Part shown: in pieces, positions 62,223 through 64,000 of the stretch
Layout: every line of letters starts with the position of its first letter
How positions within the stretch are numbered: position 1 is the first letter of the stretch
Assembly (NCBI RefSeq): GCF_009905545.1
Contig: NZ_JAAALB010000005.1
Coordinates: 62,001-126,000, forward strand
Length of the DNA: 64,000 nt
Origin: Cellulophaga sp. BC115SP
GTDB lineage: Bacteria; Bacteroidota; Bacteroidia; Cytophagales; Spirosomataceae
Reading direction: 5' to 3'
Position numbers and translations under genes: made by a program
Notes under the pieces: generated by a model
The model's database searches: none
Told to the model about the DNA's origin: nothing
What the model saw: only the letters and a program-made list of their open reading frames with translations

Positions 62223-63800
62223 ATGAATCCTATCCAGAAAAAATTACGAATTACAGAGTGGTCATTGGCACTACTATTTACGGTACTATACAATGTTGTA
62301 CACCTTTCGAGGGTCATAAAATATTTTGATAATGAAATTGGTAAAGTACAAAACTACGAATACATACTGATGGATTATACATCCTTCTGGGATGCTGTTC
62401 GAGAGTATGATACCATTAAGTATATCAACTTGCCAACGATTATTGCGGCGGTACTATTTTTTGGAGCTTGGACGTTGTTACACTTTTTTACCGTTCCTAA
62501 AATTGTGAAAAAAGAGTTTAATACAACGGTCATTTTAATGTTGGCAGGCGTATTGTTACTTACATTTCTCAGTGTTTGGTCATACCATTTTTTTAAGCTC
62601 AACTGGCGCATAGAGAAGGAGGAGTTAGATCATGTTTCGGGCTTTGCGACTGAATCTATCTATCGAAAATGGTTTGTCTTCAATAGTTTTCTCAATGCGT
62701 GTTTTGTGTTACTTGCCTACGAGCTGGGAATGTTATTGGTATATCATTTGGAAAAGAAAGCCATTGAAAAAACCGACCAAGCCAATGTTGGTGCCTATGT
62801 ATGTGTGGCGGCCATTTGGGTGCTAACAGGGATATTCTGGGTATCAGTTGGTTCTATTGGCAATGTAGTGATACATCCTCCACAACCAGCATACTGGGCT
62901 TCCATTGCTTTTGGAGCTATCTTGTTTCACGGGTTGGCGTACTATGGGCTGTTTCCTTTTGTGCTGATTCCACAATCAATTAAGACTGCCAAGGGAGTTT
63001 TGGTGTTTATATTTGGAGGATTAGCCTATGTGGTGTTTTGCATGGTATCTTACGCAGTTATTTATAAACATATTCCTCGTGATATCTTTGACTTGGAGGC
63101 CGTATTTACCTTGGCTGCTGGAATAGGGTATATCTCCGCGGTGATTCGTTCATATATTGATTATACCCGAACGACACTCACCAACCAGATTGTTCATAAA
63201 TCCACAGAGCTAGCTTCTTTGAAAGCACAAGTCAATCCTCACTTTTTGTTTAATGCTCTCAATACTTTGTATGCCGTAGCATTACGTGAAAAGGCGGAGG
63301 ATACTTCTACCGGAATTCAAAAACTGGGGGATATGATGCGGTTTATGTTGCATGACAACAACCAAGATAAGATTTCATTAGTCAAAGAAATAGAATACCT
63401 TGAAAACTATATTAGCTTACAAAAACTCCGTCTGGACCAAAATTTCTCGATAGATATAAAAGTCATTATCCAGCCTCAAGAAAAAGAAATTTGGATAGCG
63501 CCTATGTTGATTAATCCCCTAGTCGAAAATGCTTTTAAGCATGGGGTAAGTCTGAGAAATCCCTCGTGGATATATATTACGATTACTTTTGATGATACCT
63601 ATTTGTATTGCAAGGTTCATAATTCGATGCATGTTCGACAAGGCTTGGATACTGAAAAAGCTTCAGGTATTGGGCTGGATAATTTGAAAAAACGCCTACA
63701 GATGATTTATCCTAATCGCCATAGGTTAGATATTCAGTCGAATTCGCATGAATATTTTGTTTCTTTGCAAATCAATTATTTACCGTTCCAAACCCAATAA
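62223..63800 (+). CDS. LytS-family sensor histidine kinase (His_kinase, 7TM-type sensor)
   Basis: A 525-residue membrane kinase. Residues about 10-310 carry around eight TM segments and an extracytoplasmic loop, and the catalytic part covers about 330-520. The phospho-acceptor is His340 in QVNPHFLFNALNTLY, and the ATP-binding block is MLINPLVENAFKHGVSL with GIGLDNLKKRL. It phosphorylates the response regulator whose gene starts 3 bp downstream. The signal it senses is unknown. Confidence 0.93.
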   Translation: MNPIQKKLRITEWSLALLFTVLYNVVHLSRVIKYFDNEIGKVQNYEYILMDYTSFWDAVREYDTIKYINLPTIIAAVLFFGAWTLLHFFTVPKIVKKEFNTTVILMLAGVLLLTFLSVWSYHFFKLNWRIEKEELDHVSGFATESIYRKWFVFNSFLNACFVLLAYELGMLLVYHLEKKAIEKTDQANVGAYVCVAAIWVLTGIFWVSVGSIGNVVIHPPQPAYWASIAFGAILFHGLAYYGLFPFVLIPQSIKTAKGVLVFIFGGLAYVVFCMVSYAVIYKHIPRDIFDLEAVFTLAAGIGYISAVIRSYIDYTRTTLTNQIVHKSTELASLKAQVNPHFLFNALNTLYAVALREKAEDTSTGIQKLGDMMRFMLHDNNQDKISLVKEIEYLENYISLQKLRLDQNFSIDIKVIIQPQEKEIWIAPMLINPLVENAFKHGVSLRNPSWIYITITFDDTYLYCKVHNSMHVRQGLDTEKASGIGLDNLKKRLQMIYPNRHRLDIQSNSHEYFVSLQINYLPFQTQ

Positions 63801-63802
63801 GT

Positions 63803-64000
63803 ATGAACCAAGCTATCCAAGCTATCGCCATCGACGACGAACCCAAAGCCCTAGAGGTAATTCAAATTCATGCAGAAAAAGTGCCGTTTTTAGAACTAAA
63901 AGCGATGTTTACCAATGCTTTTGAAGCCTTAGATTATTTGAGAACCAATCAGGTGGATTTGATATTTTTGGATATACGAATGCCCGATATTACGGGCTTG
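63803..64000 (+). CDS. LytTR-type response regulator, receiver domain (cut by window end)
   Basis: The ATG lies 3 bp after the kinase stop and 66 codons are present. The frame reads MNQAIQAIAIDDEPKALEVI, then DYLRTNQVDLIFLDIRMPDITGL, which gives the acidic pair DD and the phospho-acceptor Asp in FLDIRMPD of a CheY-like receiver. A LytTR DNA-binding domain would be expected beyond the window because the partner is LytS-type (inference). Confidence 0.88.
   Translation, partial: MNQAIQAIAIDDEPKALEVIQIHAEKVPFLELKAMFTNAFEALDYLRTNQVDLIFLDIRMPDITGL

Overview
The window looks like chromosomal DNA from a low-GC member of the Bacteroidota, most likely the order Cytophagales (inference). The grounds are promoter elements of the phylum type (TAnnTTTG), few Shine-Dalgarno sites, and families typical of the group: DUF5686 and other carboxypeptidase-regulatory-like proteins, TAT-secreted sugar-phosphate isomerase, PIG-L/LmbE protein, 7TM-AraC regulator, LytS/LytTR pair, and prs-rplY as neighbours. 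I found no rRNA, tRNA, CRISPR array or transposase gene.

Layout. 0-6.7 kb: WYL regulator with a DinB protein and a palindromic operator candidate, two tandem LysM proteins without signal peptides, then prs and rplY. 6.9-14 kb (minus): a complete multidrug ABC export operon (TolC, HlyD, two ATPases, two ABC-2 permeases) led by a TetR repressor; near-identical 18-bp palindromes lie in front of tetR and of tolC. 14-19 kb: Blh-type beta-carotene cleavage enzyme, rhomboid protease and a membrane pyrophosphatase. 19-26 kb: large PIG-L protein, an AT-rich DUF6119-like gene and a DUF5686 protein. 26-34 kb: two alpha/beta hydrolases and a six-gene plus-strand cluster (esterase, ATP-grasp, GCS2 carboxylate-amine ligase, class I glutamine amidotransferase, second ATP-grasp-like protein, class III aminotransferase), which looks like a pathway making an amide-bonded metabolite. 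It carries intercistronic hairpins that begin a few bases after three of its stop codons.

34-41 kb: MscS channel, sugar-phosphate isomerase/epimerase, a small accessory stretch framed by four copies of a roughly 110-bp structured repeat, and a TerD-TerD-PspA-like stress operon. 41-47 kb: amidohydrolase, trans-sulfuration enzyme, a solitary nuoH, two DUF805 proteins and a cytochrome c. 47-52.5 kb: a second drug exporter (MarR, EmrA-like, EmrB-like, TolC). 52.6-64 kb: a second amidohydrolase, an SSS symporter, 7TM-AraC regulator, DUF2891, a translationally coupled cupredoxin/beta-propeller pair, and a LytS kinase whose LytTR-type partner is cut by the window end.

The most notable non-genic signals are a palindrome-ended element found twice (about 258 and 190 bp, at 16.1 and 45.2 kb) between convergent genes, the structured repeats at 36-38 kb, and the operator pair of the TetR-controlled efflux operon. 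The best candidate for an under-described system is the amidoligase cluster at 27.4-34.0 kb.
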